Assembly (NCBI RefSeq): GCF_029222925.1
Contig: NZ_JARHUI010000002.1
Span: forward strand, 434,001 to 498,000
Length of the DNA stretch: 64,000 bases
Direction of reading: 5' to 3'
DNA from: Algoriphagus sp. CAU 1675
Lineage (GTDB): Bacteria > Bacteroidota > Bacteroidia > Cytophagales > Cyclobacteriaceae
Notes under the pieces: model-generated
The model's input: only the letters and a program-made list of their open reading frames with translations
Told to the model about the DNA's origin: nothing
Database searches by the model: none
Position numbers and translations under genes: made by a program
Shown: positions 10,663-19,421 of the stretch, piece by piece
Numbering within the stretch: the stretch's first letter is position 1
How the letters are laid out: every line of letters begins with the position of its first letter

Positions 10663-12468
10663 ATGCAGAATATCAGAAATATCGCGATTATCGCACACGT
10701 TGACCACGGCAAAACCACGCTAGTGGACAAGATCATCCACGCTTCCAAAATTTTCAGGGAAAACCAACAGTTTGACGACCTTATCCTGGACAACAATGAT
10801 TTGGAGCGGGAAAGAGGAATTACAATCCTCTCCAAAAACGTATCCGTACGGTACAAAGACCACAAGATCAACATCATTGATACTCCGGGTCACGCCGACT
10901 TTGGCGGAGAGGTAGAACGCGTACTTAAAATGGCTGACGGAGTTATCCTATTGGTGGATGCTTTCGAAGGCCCAATGCCACAGACGCGATTTGTATTGGG
11001 CAAAGCCCTTTCCCTTGGTTTGACTCCAATTGTGGTTGTCAACAAAGTGGACAAAGAAAACTGTAGACCGGATGAAGTCCATGAATCTGTGTTCGAGTTG
11101 ATGTTCAATCTGGATGCAACCGAAGAACAATTGGAATTCCACACACTGTATGGTTCAGCCAAGCAAAACTGGATGGGACCTGACTGGAAGAATCCAACTG
11201 ACTCTATTCTTCCTTTGTTGGATGCAATCCTTGAATACATTCCTGCTCCACAGATTGAAGAAGGATCTCTTCAAATGCAGATCACATCCTTGGACTATTC
11301 CAATTTCGTAGGCCGTATCGCCATCGGAAGAGTAAAAAGAGGAAGCATTTCTGAAGGTCAGCAAATTGCGTTGTGCAAAGCAGACGGAAGCATCAAAAAA
11401 ATGCGCGTAAAAGAACTCCATACCTTCGAAGGTCTGGGCAAAAATAAAGTTCAAACAGTTCAGGCAGGTGACATTTGTGCCATCACTGGTTTGGAAGACT
11501 TCGAAATTGGTGACACTGTTGCTGATGCAGAAAATCCAGAACCACTTCCGAGAATTGCCATCGATGAGCCGACAATGAACATGCTCTTCACCATCAACAA
11601 CTCTCCTTTCTTTGGAAAAGAAGGAAAATTCGTGACTTCCCGACACCTGAGAGATCGTTTGATGAAGGAAATGGAGAAAAACCTTGCCCTTCGTGTAGAA
11701 CCTACCGATTCTGAAGACAGATTCTTGGTTTATGGACGCGGTATCCTTCACTTGTCCGTATTGATCGAGACCATGAGAAGAGAAGGTTACGAATTGCAAG
11801 TAGGACAACCACAGGTGATTTTCAAGGAAATAGACGGAGTAAAACACGAGCCTATCGAAACCTTGGTGGTTGACGTACCTCAGGAGACTGCAGGTAAAGT
11901 CATTGAACTGGCTACCCAGAGAAAAGGTGAATTACTGATCATGGAGCCTAAAGGCGATCTTCAGCACTTGGAATTCAAGATTCCTTCCCGAGGATTGATT
12001 GGCCTTAGAAACAACGTATTGACAGCCACCCAAGGGGAAGCCATCATGAACCACCGTTTCACTGCCTACGAACCTTTCAAAGGACCTATCCCTGGAAGAA
12101 TTAACGGGTCCTTGATTTCTATGGAAGGAGGTCAATGTACTGCCTACGCAATTGACAAACTTCAGGACAGAGGTATCTTCTTTATCGAGCCAGGTGACGA
12201 ACTATACACCGGACAGGTGATCGGTGAGCATTCCAGAGACAATGACTTGGTAGTGAACGTGCAAAAAGGCAAGAAACTGACCAACATGCGCGCTTCAGGT
12301 TCTGATGATAACGTTAGAATCGCTCCTCCAAAAAGATTTTCTCTTGAGGAATCAATGGAATACATCCAAAAAGATGAATACTTGGAAATCACTCCAAAAA
12401 GCATCAGAATGAGAAAAATCTACTTGGATGAAAATGAGAGAAACAGAATGGCTAAGAAAGAAGCTTAA
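10663..12468 (+). CDS. typA: Translational GTPase TypA/BipA
   Basis: TypA is a ribosome-binding GTPase of the EF-G family involved in ribosome assembly and stress or low-temperature growth. The protein has 601 residues, the usual size. The G domain shows G1 AHVDHGKT (11-18), the effector region ERERGITI, G3 DTPGHADFGGEV and G4 NKVDKE. The domain II and C-terminal TypA-specific regions (PSRGLIGLRNN, TAYEPFKGPIPGRINGSLISME) are intact. The start is fixed by the conserved IRNIAIIAHVDHGKTTL. It has its own likely promoter and terminator, so it is probably monocistronic. Codon use is biased and clean, suggesting high expression. Confidence 0.97.
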   Translation: MQNIRNIAIIAHVDHGKTTLVDKIIHASKIFRENQQFDDLILDNNDLERERGITILSKNVSVRYKDHKINIIDTPGHADFGGEVERVLKMADGVILLVDAFEGPMPQTRFVLGKALSLGLTPIVVVNKVDKENCRPDEVHESVFELMFNLDATEEQLEFHTLYGSAKQNWMGPDWKNPTDSILPLLDAILEYIPAPQIEEGSLQMQITSLDYSNFVGRIAIGRVKRGSISEGQQIALCKADGSIKKMRVKELHTFEGLGKNKVQTVQAGDICAITGLEDFEIGDTVADAENPEPLPRIAIDEPTMNMLFTINNSPFFGKEGKFVTSRHLRDRLMKEMEKNLALRVEPTDSEDRFLVYGRGILHLSVLIETMRREGYELQVGQPQVIFKEIDGVKHEPIETLVVDVPQETAGKVIELATQRKGELLIMEPKGDLQHLEFKIPSRGLIGLRNNVLTATQGEAIMNHRFTAYEPFKGPIPGRINGSLISMEGGQCTAYAIDKLQDRGIFFIEPGDELYTGQVIGEHSRDNDLVVNVQKGKKLTNMRASGSDDNVRIAPPKRFSLEESMEYIQKDEYLEITPKSIRMRKIYLDENERNRMAKKEA

Positions 12469-12490
12469 TTCTTTAAAATTTCAATTTCCT

Positions 12491-12526
12491 AATCCCCTGA
12501 AAATCAAATTCAGGGGATTTTTTTTA
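12491..12526 (+). terminator. Intrinsic terminator after typA
   Basis: AATCCCCTGA (12491-12500) pairs perfectly with TCAGGGGATT (12510-12519), followed by seven or more T residues. Confidence 0.85.
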
Positions 12527-12627
12527 TGGTAAAAATTCAGAATTCAATGGACCTAAATAAAACCAAACAACTTTTCACAAGTGGAAGCAATGAAATTTCA
12601 GGAAAAGCATGCTGCAGATAAATAATA

Positions 12628-12652
12628 GAAAAAGGCCGGAAAATCCGGCCTT
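12628..12652 (-). terminator. Intrinsic terminator after the aldo/keto reductase gene
   Basis: AAGGCCGGA (12652-12644) and TCCGGCCTT (12640-12632) form a stem on the minus strand. It ends in a T run 6 bp after the stop codon. Confidence 0.8.
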
Positions 12653-12657
12653 ACCTT

Positions 12658-13644
12658 TTACCATTGATGGTGGATTTCTTCCTTGATATACTTTTCATAG
12701 ACCCTAGTGACTTCCTCCATTAGCATAGGACTAAGAGGAGGTAGTTGAGCTGCTAGAATATTTTTGCTTACTTGTTCTACTTTTGATGCTCCCGGTATCA
12801 CCGTGCTTACCTCGTTAAACATGAGAATCCATCGAATGGCCTGGGCAGCCAAATCATAGTCCTTAGCTAAAATTCCTTTTAACTCTTCAACAGCCGGAAA
12901 CGCTTTCTCCAATGGAACTCCTGAGAAAGTTTCTCCTTTGTCAAAAGCTTTTCCCTCTCTATTGAAATACCGGTGATCATCCTTAGAAAAAGTGGTATCG
13001 GGAGTGATTTTACCAGTCAAGAGACCACTGGCCAAAGGCACCCGTACAATAATCCCAATATTTTTATCCATTGCTTCCTTGAAAAACAGCTCAGCAGGCT
13101 TCAGCCGGAACATATTAAAAATGATCTGTACCGTGGAGACAATATCATAGTTCATGGCAGTCAAGGCTTCATCCACTTTTTCAACACTGACTCCCATCTC
13201 TGCGATTTTCCCTTCCTTTTTCAAATCCTCAAACAGCCCGAAAATCTCATCTCTTTGGTAAACAGGAGTTGGGGGACAATGTAGCTGGATCAGATCCAAC
13301 CTATCCAGTCCCGTATTTTTCAAACTATCCTCCACAAACCTTCGAAGTCGCCCGACTGTGTATCCCTCATTGGTATGGGGCTGAATCCTTCTCCCACATT
13401 TAGTGGCCACATAGATTTTTTCGGATCTTTCCCTTACTGCCTTACCAACAGCCGCCTCGCTTAAGCCATCATCATAAACATCGGCTGTATCCACAAAATT
13501 GACTCCCTGATCAAAAGCGGTATGCAAAATCTCCTCTGCCCTTTTCGGGTCAAATGCCTGCCCCCAGCCTCCCCCGACCTGCCAGGTGCCTAAACTGATT
13601 TCTGAAATTTCCCATGCTGTTTTTCCTAATCTTCTGTAATTCAT
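12658..13644 (-). CDS. Aldo/keto reductase
   Basis: This is a 328-residue NADPH-dependent oxidoreductase with a TIM barrel. Catalytic tetrad residues are visible: Asp and Tyr in VDTADVYDDG, Lys in VATKCGR and His in LIQLHCPP. The N-terminus YRRLGKTAWEISEISLGTWQVGGGWG is typical of the AKR group that includes YajO/YhdN-like enzymes. The start is set at the ATG at 13644 (MNYRRLGKT). The longer frame from 13701 would overlap the promoter area of the divergent Dabb gene. Substrate unknown. It is transcribed alone. Confidence 0.9.
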   Translation of the reverse strand: MNYRRLGKTAWEISEISLGTWQVGGGWGQAFDPKRAEEILHTAFDQGVNFVDTADVYDDGLSEAAVGKAVRERSEKIYVATKCGRRIQPHTNEGYTVGRLRRFVEDSLKNTGLDRLDLIQLHCPPTPVYQRDEIFGLFEDLKKEGKIAEMGVSVEKVDEALTAMNYDIVSTVQIIFNMFRLKPAELFFKEAMDKNIGIIVRVPLASGLLTGKITPDTTFSKDDHRYFNREGKAFDKGETFSGVPLEKAFPAVEELKGILAKDYDLAAQAIRWILMFNEVSTVIPGASKVEQVSKNILAAQLPPLSPMLMEEVTRVYEKYIKEEIHHQW

Positions 13645-13758
13645 TCTAATAAATTTCCTTCTGTTGCTTCCTTTGTTGTAATGTTGGATGTAGGAAAGCA
13701 ATTTAAATTTTTATCTTTAGAAACTCAGTTTACACCCCTCCCCTCAACTCAAAAACCT

Positions 13759-14151
13759 ATGAAATCAAGAAGAGAATTCATCAAAACAATTGGCGTGGCG
13801 AGTGCCTCCGCCGTATTACCTTTAAACACAATCGCTAGTACAATGGCAAATCAAAAAATGATCCACCAGGTATATTTCTGGCTCCATGACGCTTCTAACA
13901 CCCATGAATTTCTAACCGAGGCCGTTCCAATGTTGGGAAGATGTCCTACCGTTGCAAAATTCATTGCAGGAACTCCTGCTCCAACCGCAGAAAGGGATGT
14001 GGTGGACCATAGTTTTCATGTTGCCTGCACTATTTTCTTTGACAGCTTGGAAGACCAAGATGCCTACCAGAAAGAACCGCTTCACTTGGAATTCATCGAA
14101 AAGTACTCCTCTATGTGGAAGACTGTCAAGGTTTATGATATAGCTATCTAA
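13759..14151 (+). CDS. Dabb (stress-responsive A/B barrel) domain protein with twin-arginine signal
   Basis: This 130-residue protein starts at the ATG at 13759. The N-terminus MKSRREFIKTIGVASASAVLP contains the twin-arginine motif SRREFIK followed by a hydrophobic stretch, so it is probably exported folded by Tat. The mature part is a Dabb-like ferredoxin fold: MIHQVYFWLHDASNTHEFLTE, then HSFHVACTIFFDSLEDQDAYQKEPLHLEFIEKY. Dabb proteins dimerise; function is uncertain. The upstream Met at 13681 (giving 156 residues) would bury the Tat motif and is unlikely. Confidence 0.82.
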   Translation: MKSRREFIKTIGVASASAVLPLNTIASTMANQKMIHQVYFWLHDASNTHEFLTEAVPMLGRCPTVAKFIAGTPAPTAERDVVDHSFHVACTIFFDSLEDQDAYQKEPLHLEFIEKYSSMWKTVKVYDIAI

Positions 14152-14195
14152 ACTTTCTTCCCCTGATTTCACGTTATTACCCTAAATCAGAATAA

Positions 14196-15521
14196 ATGGT
14201 TATGAAAAATGTGAAGTGGCTTATCGGTTTGGTATTGATTGGGTTCTGGGCCTGCGAGCCTAAAGAACCCTCCACTCCAAACCCTCAATCGGATCAAGTG
14301 AAGGAGGCGATTTATTCTACTATGAGAGAATGGTATTACTGGAGTCAGGAATTACCAGGATCAATCAACGTAAATAACTACAGTAGCAATGAGGCTTTTC
14401 TGAATGATATCATCTACAAACCCCTGGACCGGTTTTCTTACCTGACTACACCGGATGCATTTACCAATGCCTTTGTAGGAAAGAATGCCGGTCATGGTTT
14501 TGGATTTGCATTCAATTCGGAGGAGCGTCTTTTTTTGACCTTTGTCTTCGACGAAGCTCCTGCGGGTCTTGACGGCTGGCAGAGAGGTTGGGAAATAATC
14601 GAAATCAACGGAAAACCGATTTCCAATTACAAAACCTCCTCAGGCGCTTATGACTTTCAGTTAGGCCCGGGAGAGGCTGGGATCACAAACTCCTTTACTT
14701 TCAAGCTTCCCGATGGTACTGAAACCACCCGTAGCAATACCAAGGCAGAATACCAATCCAATTCAGTTCTTTTCAAAAACACCTATGATGTTGGTGGAAA
14801 AAAAGTCGGGTATTGGGTCTATCAAAGTTTCAAAGCAACTGCGGGACTTTCCCCTACCAGAAGCGCAGAAGTACAGGAATCCATGGAGTACTTTCAATCT
14901 CAGGGAATCGAGGAACTAATCATAGATCTTCGATACAACGGTGGCGGATCAGTAGCTGTAGCGGAGCAAATCAACAATTATTTGATTCAACAAGCCAATT
15001 CCGGCAAACTCATGTACACCAATAAGTTGAATTATGTGAAAGAAAGCTTGAACAGTTCTGAAAACTTCGAAAAACTCGGAACTTTGAATCTTTCTCGCAT
15101 CATATTCATAACATCTCGAGGTACGGCATCTGCATCCGAATTGGTGATCAATAGTCTAAATCCCTATTTGGACATCATCTTGATTGGAGACAATACCTAT
15201 GGAAAACCCGTAGGTTCTTTCCCCTTGTCCCGCTACAACCGAATCTTAGCTGAAAATGATGTTGAACTTGTGCCTATCACTTTTGCCACGGCAAATTCTC
15301 AAGGCAAAGCAGATTATTTTGATGGCTTTCCGGCAGATTTCCCAGTTGGGGACACCCCTGAATTCCCTTGGGGAGATCAAAGGGATGCCCGATTGACAGC
15401 TGCGTTGAATTACATTCAAAATGGAACCGTCAACAGCAGAATACTCAACACCTTCTACAGACCAAAGTGGGAATTGATTGATGCATTCAAAGGGCTTCAA
15501 CAGGAATTCCCTGCTTATTAA
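14196..15521 (+). CDS. S41 family C-terminal processing peptidase, lipoprotein
   Basis: This 441-residue protein has a lipoprotein signal (WLIGLVLIGFWAC, Cys20). A helical N-terminal region with the EWYYWSQELP motif follows, then a PDZ-like segment (GWQRGWEIIEINGKPISNY) and the S41 catalytic domain. LIIDLRYNGGG is present. The catalytic Ser lies in TASASEL, with Lys 25 residues later in TYGKP, the same Ser-Lys spacing as in tail-specific proteases. It is probably anchored in the outer membrane or periplasm and degrades or processes peptides. A paralogue lies at 57191-58576. The ATG at 14202 is an equally possible start. Confidence 0.88.
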   Translation: MVMKNVKWLIGLVLIGFWACEPKEPSTPNPQSDQVKEAIYSTMREWYYWSQELPGSINVNNYSSNEAFLNDIIYKPLDRFSYLTTPDAFTNAFVGKNAGHGFGFAFNSEERLFLTFVFDEAPAGLDGWQRGWEIIEINGKPISNYKTSSGAYDFQLGPGEAGITNSFTFKLPDGTETTRSNTKAEYQSNSVLFKNTYDVGGKKVGYWVYQSFKATAGLSPTRSAEVQESMEYFQSQGIEELIIDLRYNGGGSVAVAEQINNYLIQQANSGKLMYTNKLNYVKESLNSSENFEKLGTLNLSRIIFITSRGTASASELVINSLNPYLDIILIGDNTYGKPVGSFPLSRYNRILAENDVELVPITFATANSQGKADYFDGFPADFPVGDTPEFPWGDQRDARLTAALNYIQNGTVNSRILNTFYRPKWELIDAFKGLQQEFPAY

Positions 15522-15524
15522 AAC

Positions 15525-15552
15525 AAAAGCCCGGAAAAACCGGGCTTTTTTT
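15525..15552. terminator. Bidirectional terminator between the S41 gene and hisIE
   Basis: AAAAGCCCGG (15525-15534) and CCGGGCTTTT (15540-15549) form a 10-bp stem with a 5-nt A loop. T runs occur on both sides. It ends both the S41 transcript and, on the other strand, the long trp-his supercluster; it overlaps the last base of the hisIE stop. Confidence 0.85.
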
Positions 15553-16147
15553 ATTTTTTATGCCTTTGGATCAAGACCTGCATCACCTCATCCAATTCAT
15601 ATCCTTTGGCCTCCAATAACACCAAATAATGAAAGAGTAGGTCGGCAGCCTCCCCTAAGAACAACTCTTTGTTATCATCTTTTGCTTCTATAACGATCTC
15701 TATCGCTTCCTCGCCTACTTTTTGAGCCACCTTATTGATCCCTTTTGCAAATAGGGATGCGGTATAGGATTGATCTGAAGGATTGTTTTTTCTATCCTTA
15801 ATAATTGCTCTAAGTTGATCGATAAATCCCGTTTTGGTTTGATTCACTTCAAAAAAGCAAGTATCAGCTCCAGTATGACAGACCGGACCCCGTGGATTAG
15901 CCTTCACCAAAATTGAATCTCCGTCACAGTCCACAGCCAAACTCACCAGTTCCATGAAATTTCCGGAAGTTTCCCCCTTTGTCCAGAGTCGGTTTTTGCT
16001 ACGGCTGAAAAAAGTCACCATACCGGTTTCTTGAGTTTTGGTCAGGGCTTCCTCATTCATATAGCCTTGCATCAGCACTTTTCCGCTTATGGCATCCTGA
16101 ACAATTGCCGGCACCAAACCGTCCATTTTTTCAAAATCAATATTCAT
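15551..16147 (-). CDS. hisIE: Bifunctional phosphoribosyl-AMP cyclohydrolase / phosphoribosyl-ATP pyrophosphatase
   Basis: HisIE carries out steps 2 and 3 of histidine synthesis. The 198-residue protein has an N-terminal HisI domain (about 1-110) with the metal-binding Asp and Cys residues in VDCDGDSILVKANPRGPVCHTGADTCFF. The C-terminal HisE domain (about 115-198) is a MazG-like helical pyrophosphohydrolase with KVGEEAIEIVIEAK and EAADLLFHYLVLL. Fusion of the two is usual in Bacteroidota. It is the last gene of the phhA-hisH-hisA-hisF-hisIE unit, 72 bp after hisF. Confidence 0.96.
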   Translation of the reverse strand: MNIDFEKMDGLVPAIVQDAISGKVLMQGYMNEEALTKTQETGMVTFFSRSKNRLWTKGETSGNFMELVSLAVDCDGDSILVKANPRGPVCHTGADTCFFEVNQTKTGFIDQLRAIIKDRKNNPSDQSYTASLFAKGINKVAQKVGEEAIEIVIEAKDDNKELFLGEAADLLFHYLVLLEAKGYELDEVMQVLIQRHKK

Positions 16148-16219
16148 GTCTTTTATTTTTGAAGCTCCTTAAGATGTCCGGGAAATCCTGACTAAATCTT
16201 GGGAGTTTTCTTTTTAACC

Positions 16220-16975
16220 TCAGTTTCTAATACTTATACCTTCTTTTTTCAGATAGGATTTGAGTTCGGGAATTGGAATTTCCTTGAAATGGAAAATACT
16301 CGCTGCCAAAGCCGCATCTGCTTTCCCGAAGGTAAACACATCCTTGAAATGCGCCATAGCACCGGCTCCACCTGAAGCAATCACCGGGATGCTCAGCATA
16401 GAGGAAATCTCCGCAGTAATCTCATTGGCAAAACCGGCCTTGGTTCCGTCATGATCCATTGAAGTCAGTAGAATCTCCCCTGCTCCCCGGTCACATACTT
16501 CCTTGGCCCACTCCTGTGTTTTCAATAGGGTTGGCTTTCTGCCCCCATGAGTATGGACAAAGTCAATTCCGTCCACATTTCGGGTATCTATTGCAACTAC
16601 AATACATTGAGAGCCAAATTCAGCTGCCATTTCATCCACCAGTTTAGGATTGTGGACAGGAGCAGAGTTGATGGAAATCTTATCGGCGCCAGCATTCAGT
16701 AGAATTTTAACATCCTCCACGGTGGAAATTCCTCCACCAACTGTAAATGGAATATTGATGGCCTTGGCAACTTTGGTAACCAAATCCGCCAAGGTTTTTC
16801 TTTTATCTACTGTCGCAGTAATATCCAAAAAGACCAGCTCATCCGCCCCTTCGTCAGAATAGATTTTTGCCAGTTCGACCGGATCACCTGCATCCCGAAG
16901 CTGAACAAAGTTGACACCTTTGACAGTACGGCCATCCTTAATATCCAGACAAGGTATAATTCGTTTGGTAAGCAT
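16220..16975 (-). CDS. hisF: Imidazole glycerol phosphate synthase, cyclase subunit
   Basis: HisF is the (beta/alpha)8 cyclase that, with HisH, turns PRFAR and ammonia into IGP and AICAR. The 251-residue protein has the first catalytic Asp at position 11 ([19 protein letters not shown]) and the second in [12 protein letters not shown]. The phosphate-binding GGGIS and ASGGAGAM motifs are intact. It lies 14 bp downstream of hisA. Confidence 0.97.
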   Translation of the reverse strand: MLTKRIIPCLDIKDGRTVKGVNFVQLRDAGDPVELAKIYSDEGADELVFLDITATVDKRKTLADLVTKVAKAINIPFTVGGGISTVEDVKILLNAGADKISINSAPVHNPKLVDEMAAEFGSQCIVVAIDTRNVDGIDFVHTHGGRKPTLLKTQEWAKEVCDRGAGEILLTSMDHDGTKAGFANEITAEISSMLSIPVIASGGAGAMAHFKDVFTFGKADAALAASIFHFKEIPIPELKSYLKKEGISIRN

Positions 16976-16989
16976 ATCGATTCTCTAGA

Positions 16990-17706
16990 TTATTGAAAGG
17001 AAGCCAATTCCTCCAGCGTCACTCTTCCCTCATAATAGGCTTTGCCTACAATTGCCCCGTAAACTCCGATTTTTTCGAGTTCCTCCAAGTCCCCAACGGA
17101 TGAAACTCCTCCACTGGCAATGAGTTTCACACCGGGAATTTCTTGCAAAATCTCTTTATACAGATCCACTGAAGGCCCTTGTAGCAAGCCATCCTTAGCC
17201 ACATCGGTGCAGATCACATAGCTAATTCCTTTCGCTACAAACTCCTTTATAAAAGGGATCAGGTCAACACTCGTCGTTTCCTCCCAGCCTCCAACTGCAA
17301 TTTTTCGGTTTTTTGCATCGGCTCCTAAGATTATTTTTTCACTGCCGTATTTACCAATCCAGCTTTCAAACAATTCCCTGTTCTTAACAGCGATACTTCC
17401 CCCAGTCACTTGGTTGGCTCCCAGGTCAAACGCCTTTTCAATTTCGGAATCGGCCTGAATCCCCCCTCCAAAATCAACTTTTAGATCGGTATTATTACAA
17501 ATCCTTTCCAAGACAGAACCATTAACAATCTTCTTTGCCTTGGCTCCATCCAAATCCACCAAATGAAGATGTCGGATCCCCACGCCTTCGAAGCGTTTTG
17601 CCATTTCGAGCGGATCATCGTGGTATTCTTTCTTACTGCTGTAATCGCCCTGACTTAGACGAACACACTTACCTCCAATGAGGTCTATAGCGGGAATGAT
17701 TTCCAT
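16990..17706 (-). CDS. hisA: ProFAR isomerase
   Basis: HisA isomerises 5'-ProFAR to PRFAR in histidine synthesis. The 238-residue TIM barrel has catalytic Asp8 (MEIIPAIDLIGGKCVRLSQGDY), the phosphate-binding VDFGGGIQ, and the second catalytic Asp in CTDVAKDG. The C-terminal ASGGVSSVGD is intact. It lies 44 bp after hisH and 14 bp before hisF. Confidence 0.97.
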   Translation of the reverse strand: MEIIPAIDLIGGKCVRLSQGDYSSKKEYHDDPLEMAKRFEGVGIRHLHLVDLDGAKAKKIVNGSVLERICNNTDLKVDFGGGIQADSEIEKAFDLGANQVTGGSIAVKNRELFESWIGKYGSEKIILGADAKNRKIAVGGWEETTSVDLIPFIKEFVAKGISYVICTDVAKDGLLQGPSVDLYKEILQEIPGVKLIASGGVSSVGDLEELEKIGVYGAIVGKAYYEGRVTLEELASFQ

Positions 17707-17750
17707 GAATTAGAATAAATATATCTGCCTCATCTTGTAGGCAAACCAGG

Positions 17751-18347
17751 TTATAGGTTTAGAAAATTGGACAAGAGCTTTTCCCCAGTAAGGCTGCTCT
17801 TCTCCGGGTGGGCCTGAATAGCCCAATAATTATCCCTGTGCAAAATAGCCGAGAAATCATGGATATAATGCGTAGTTGCTAGAGTATATTCACTCAACTC
17901 AGCATAATAGCTGTGAACATAATACACAAAAGGGTTTTCCGGGAGATCCCTCACAAGAGGATCATCCGCCAGGTTTTCAAGCTCATTCCAGCCCACATGT
18001 GGTACTTTAAACTCTTGGGTGTTTTCGGGAACAAACCTTTTCACCTTTACGGGAAAAATTCCCAAACAGTCCGTGTTGTTTTCCTCTGAATGTTCGCAAA
18101 GCAACTGCAGTCCTAGACATACACCTAAAAATGGCTGTTTCAGCTCTTTAATAAGCTGATCTAACTTACGCTCCTTCAGGTATTCCATTGCAGTTTTTGC
18201 CTCACCCTGCCCTGGAAAGACCACACGATCAGCGGCTCTTATTTTTTGGGGATCATCCGTAAGTTCGGCCTCAGCCCCCAGGCGTTCCAATGCATATAGC
18301 ACCGATTTAACATTGCCTGAATTGTATTTGATTACTGCAACTTTCAT
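17751..18347 (-). CDS. hisH: Imidazole glycerol phosphate synthase, glutamine amidotransferase subunit
   Basis: HisH hydrolyses glutamine and passes ammonia to HisF. The 198-residue class I amidotransferase has its nucleophile Cys77 in GVCLGLQLLCEHSEEN, and the His-Glu pair in IQAHPEKS near the C-terminus. The P-loop-like oxyanion strand is FPGQGEAKTAM. It is the first his gene in this cluster. hisG, hisD, hisC and hisB, which usually precede it, are absent here and must lie elsewhere. It follows phhA by 62 bp. Confidence 0.96.
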   Translation of the reverse strand: MKVAVIKYNSGNVKSVLYALERLGAEAELTDDPQKIRAADRVVFPGQGEAKTAMEYLKERKLDQLIKELKQPFLGVCLGLQLLCEHSEENNTDCLGIFPVKVKRFVPENTQEFKVPHVGWNELENLADDPLVRDLPENPFVYYVHSYYAELSEYTLATTHYIHDFSAILHRDNYWAIQAHPEKSSLTGEKLLSNFLNL

Positions 18348-18409
18348 TTTTTAGATAATTGCCGGATGACCGGAGACCGTTTTCCATACAGTCATCCAGC
18401 AATCGGCGG

Positions 18410-19192
18410 TTAATTTTCCAATTTTTCCTGAAGCATCTCTTCCAATACCTCTTCGATTTCGGGAAGGGAATTGTAAAGCTGCTCAAAACTTTCAATCACA
18501 AAATATTTATCCTGGAAGCGATCTTTCCAGTATTCCTGGCTCATTATTCTCCTAACATCGTAAGGGTAATGAGCAGGTTGATCCGAAAGGCTAAACTTGG
18601 TCTCTCCAGCCGAACTCAAGATTCCTGCTCCGTATATTTTCAGTTCACCGCTCTCTCGAATGAGACCAAACTCAATGGTAAACCAGTAAATCCTACTCAG
18701 CAATTGAATCGCCCAAGCATCCTCAATATGCTTCAAGGCAATACCGGAAAGCTTTTCCAGAAAATCCACATAATGCTGATTAGTCAGCATGGGCATGTGG
18801 GCAAATGCATCGTGAAACATATCAGGTTCTTCCAGATAATCTAGTTGCTCCATTTTCCTCAACCAAGTGGAGGAAGGAAAACGCTTGTTATTCAGCAAAC
18901 CGAAAAACAAATCATCATCAATCAAACCTGGGACTACCTGTACCGCCCATCCTGTCGTTTTAGCGAGTATCTCGTTTAGTTCCTCAAAATTAGCAATGCG
19001 ATCTGCAGAAAACTTCACTTTCTCCACTCCTTCCAAATAAGCCTTGGATGCAGCCTTGGGAAGGTTAGGCATCTGCCGCTCGAAGAGGATTTGCCATACT
19101 TTGAAATCTTCCGAAGTGTAGGCATCATAATCCTGCCTCAGATCTTTTAATCTCGGGTCACTAAAGACCCAGTTTTTTGGTTTATCAATCAT
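18410..19192 (-). CDS. phhA: Phenylalanine 4-monooxygenase (biopterin-dependent aromatic amino acid hydroxylase)
   Basis: PhhA converts phenylalanine to tyrosine with O2 and a tetrahydropterin. The 260-residue protein has only the catalytic domain, as in bacterial enzymes. The 2-His-1-Glu iron site is visible: His127 and His132 in EEPDMFHDAFAHMP, and Glu174 in YWFTIEFGLI. The pterin/substrate loop region VVPGLIDDDLFFGLLNNKRFPSSTWLR fits the family. It is the first gene after the second attenuator, and is followed by hisH 62 bp on, so tyrosine and histidine synthesis share one transcript. Hydroxylation of Trp or Tyr instead cannot be excluded. Confidence 0.9.
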   Translation of the reverse strand: MIDKPKNWVFSDPRLKDLRQDYDAYTSEDFKVWQILFERQMPNLPKAASKAYLEGVEKVKFSADRIANFEELNEILAKTTGWAVQVVPGLIDDDLFFGLLNNKRFPSSTWLRKMEQLDYLEEPDMFHDAFAHMPMLTNQHYVDFLEKLSGIALKHIEDAWAIQLLSRIYWFTIEFGLIRESGELKIYGAGILSSAGETKFSLSDQPAHYPYDVRRIMSQEYWKDRFQDKYFVIESFEQLYNSLPEIEEVLEEMLQEKLEN

Positions 19193-19289
19193 CTATATTT
19201 GGGTTTATGGTATTTTTCTTAATCTTTTGTCCACTTAGACAACTTTAATCTGCTTTCGGAAAAGCAGGATAACTGAAGTCCTACGAAAC

Positions 19290-19325
19290 AAAAAAGGCCT
19301 ACACCACAAATGGAATAGGCCTTTT
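19290..19325 (-). terminator. Attenuator terminator between aroF and phhA
   Basis: On the minus strand AAAAGGCCTA (19325-19316) pairs perfectly with TAGGCCTTTT (19301-19292) and runs into T residues. The loop also allows CCA/TGG pairing. The 5' arm and loop contain CCTATTCC (19319-19312), exactly complementary to GGAATAGG (19362-19355) just after the leader peptide stop. Terminator and antiterminator therefore exclude each other. It may also be the normal end of the trp-aroF transcript. Confidence 0.8.
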
Positions 19326-19363
19326 ATATTTCTTCAGCAAAAACCAAAGTCATTCCTATTCCT

Positions 19364-19417
19364 TCAGACAAGGAGGTGGTAAGAATGATGTACGTAGGTT
19401 CTTGGCGTCGGATTCAT
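19364..19417 (-). CDS. Putative Tyr/His leader peptide controlling phhA-hisHAFIE
   Basis: This 17-codon frame, MNPTPRTYVHHSYHLLV, runs from the ATG at 19417 to the TGA ending at 19364. It contains Tyr at 8 and 13 and His at 10, 11 and 14, five control residues in a seven-residue stretch. The downstream genes make tyrosine (phhA) and histidine (hisHAFIE). The codons for H10-Y13 include TCATTCTTA (19388-19380), which can pair over 9 bp (one G-U) with TAGGAATGA (19358-19350). That pairing sequesters the antiterminator. The stop lies 1 nt before the antiterminator strand, so a ribosome reaching it would cover that strand and allow termination. Expression is inferred only. The candidate promoter leaves a very short 5' leader (0-4 nt), which is the main weak point. 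Confidence 0.68.
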   Translation of the reverse strand: MNPTPRTYVHHSYHLLV

Positions 19418-19421
19418 AGTC

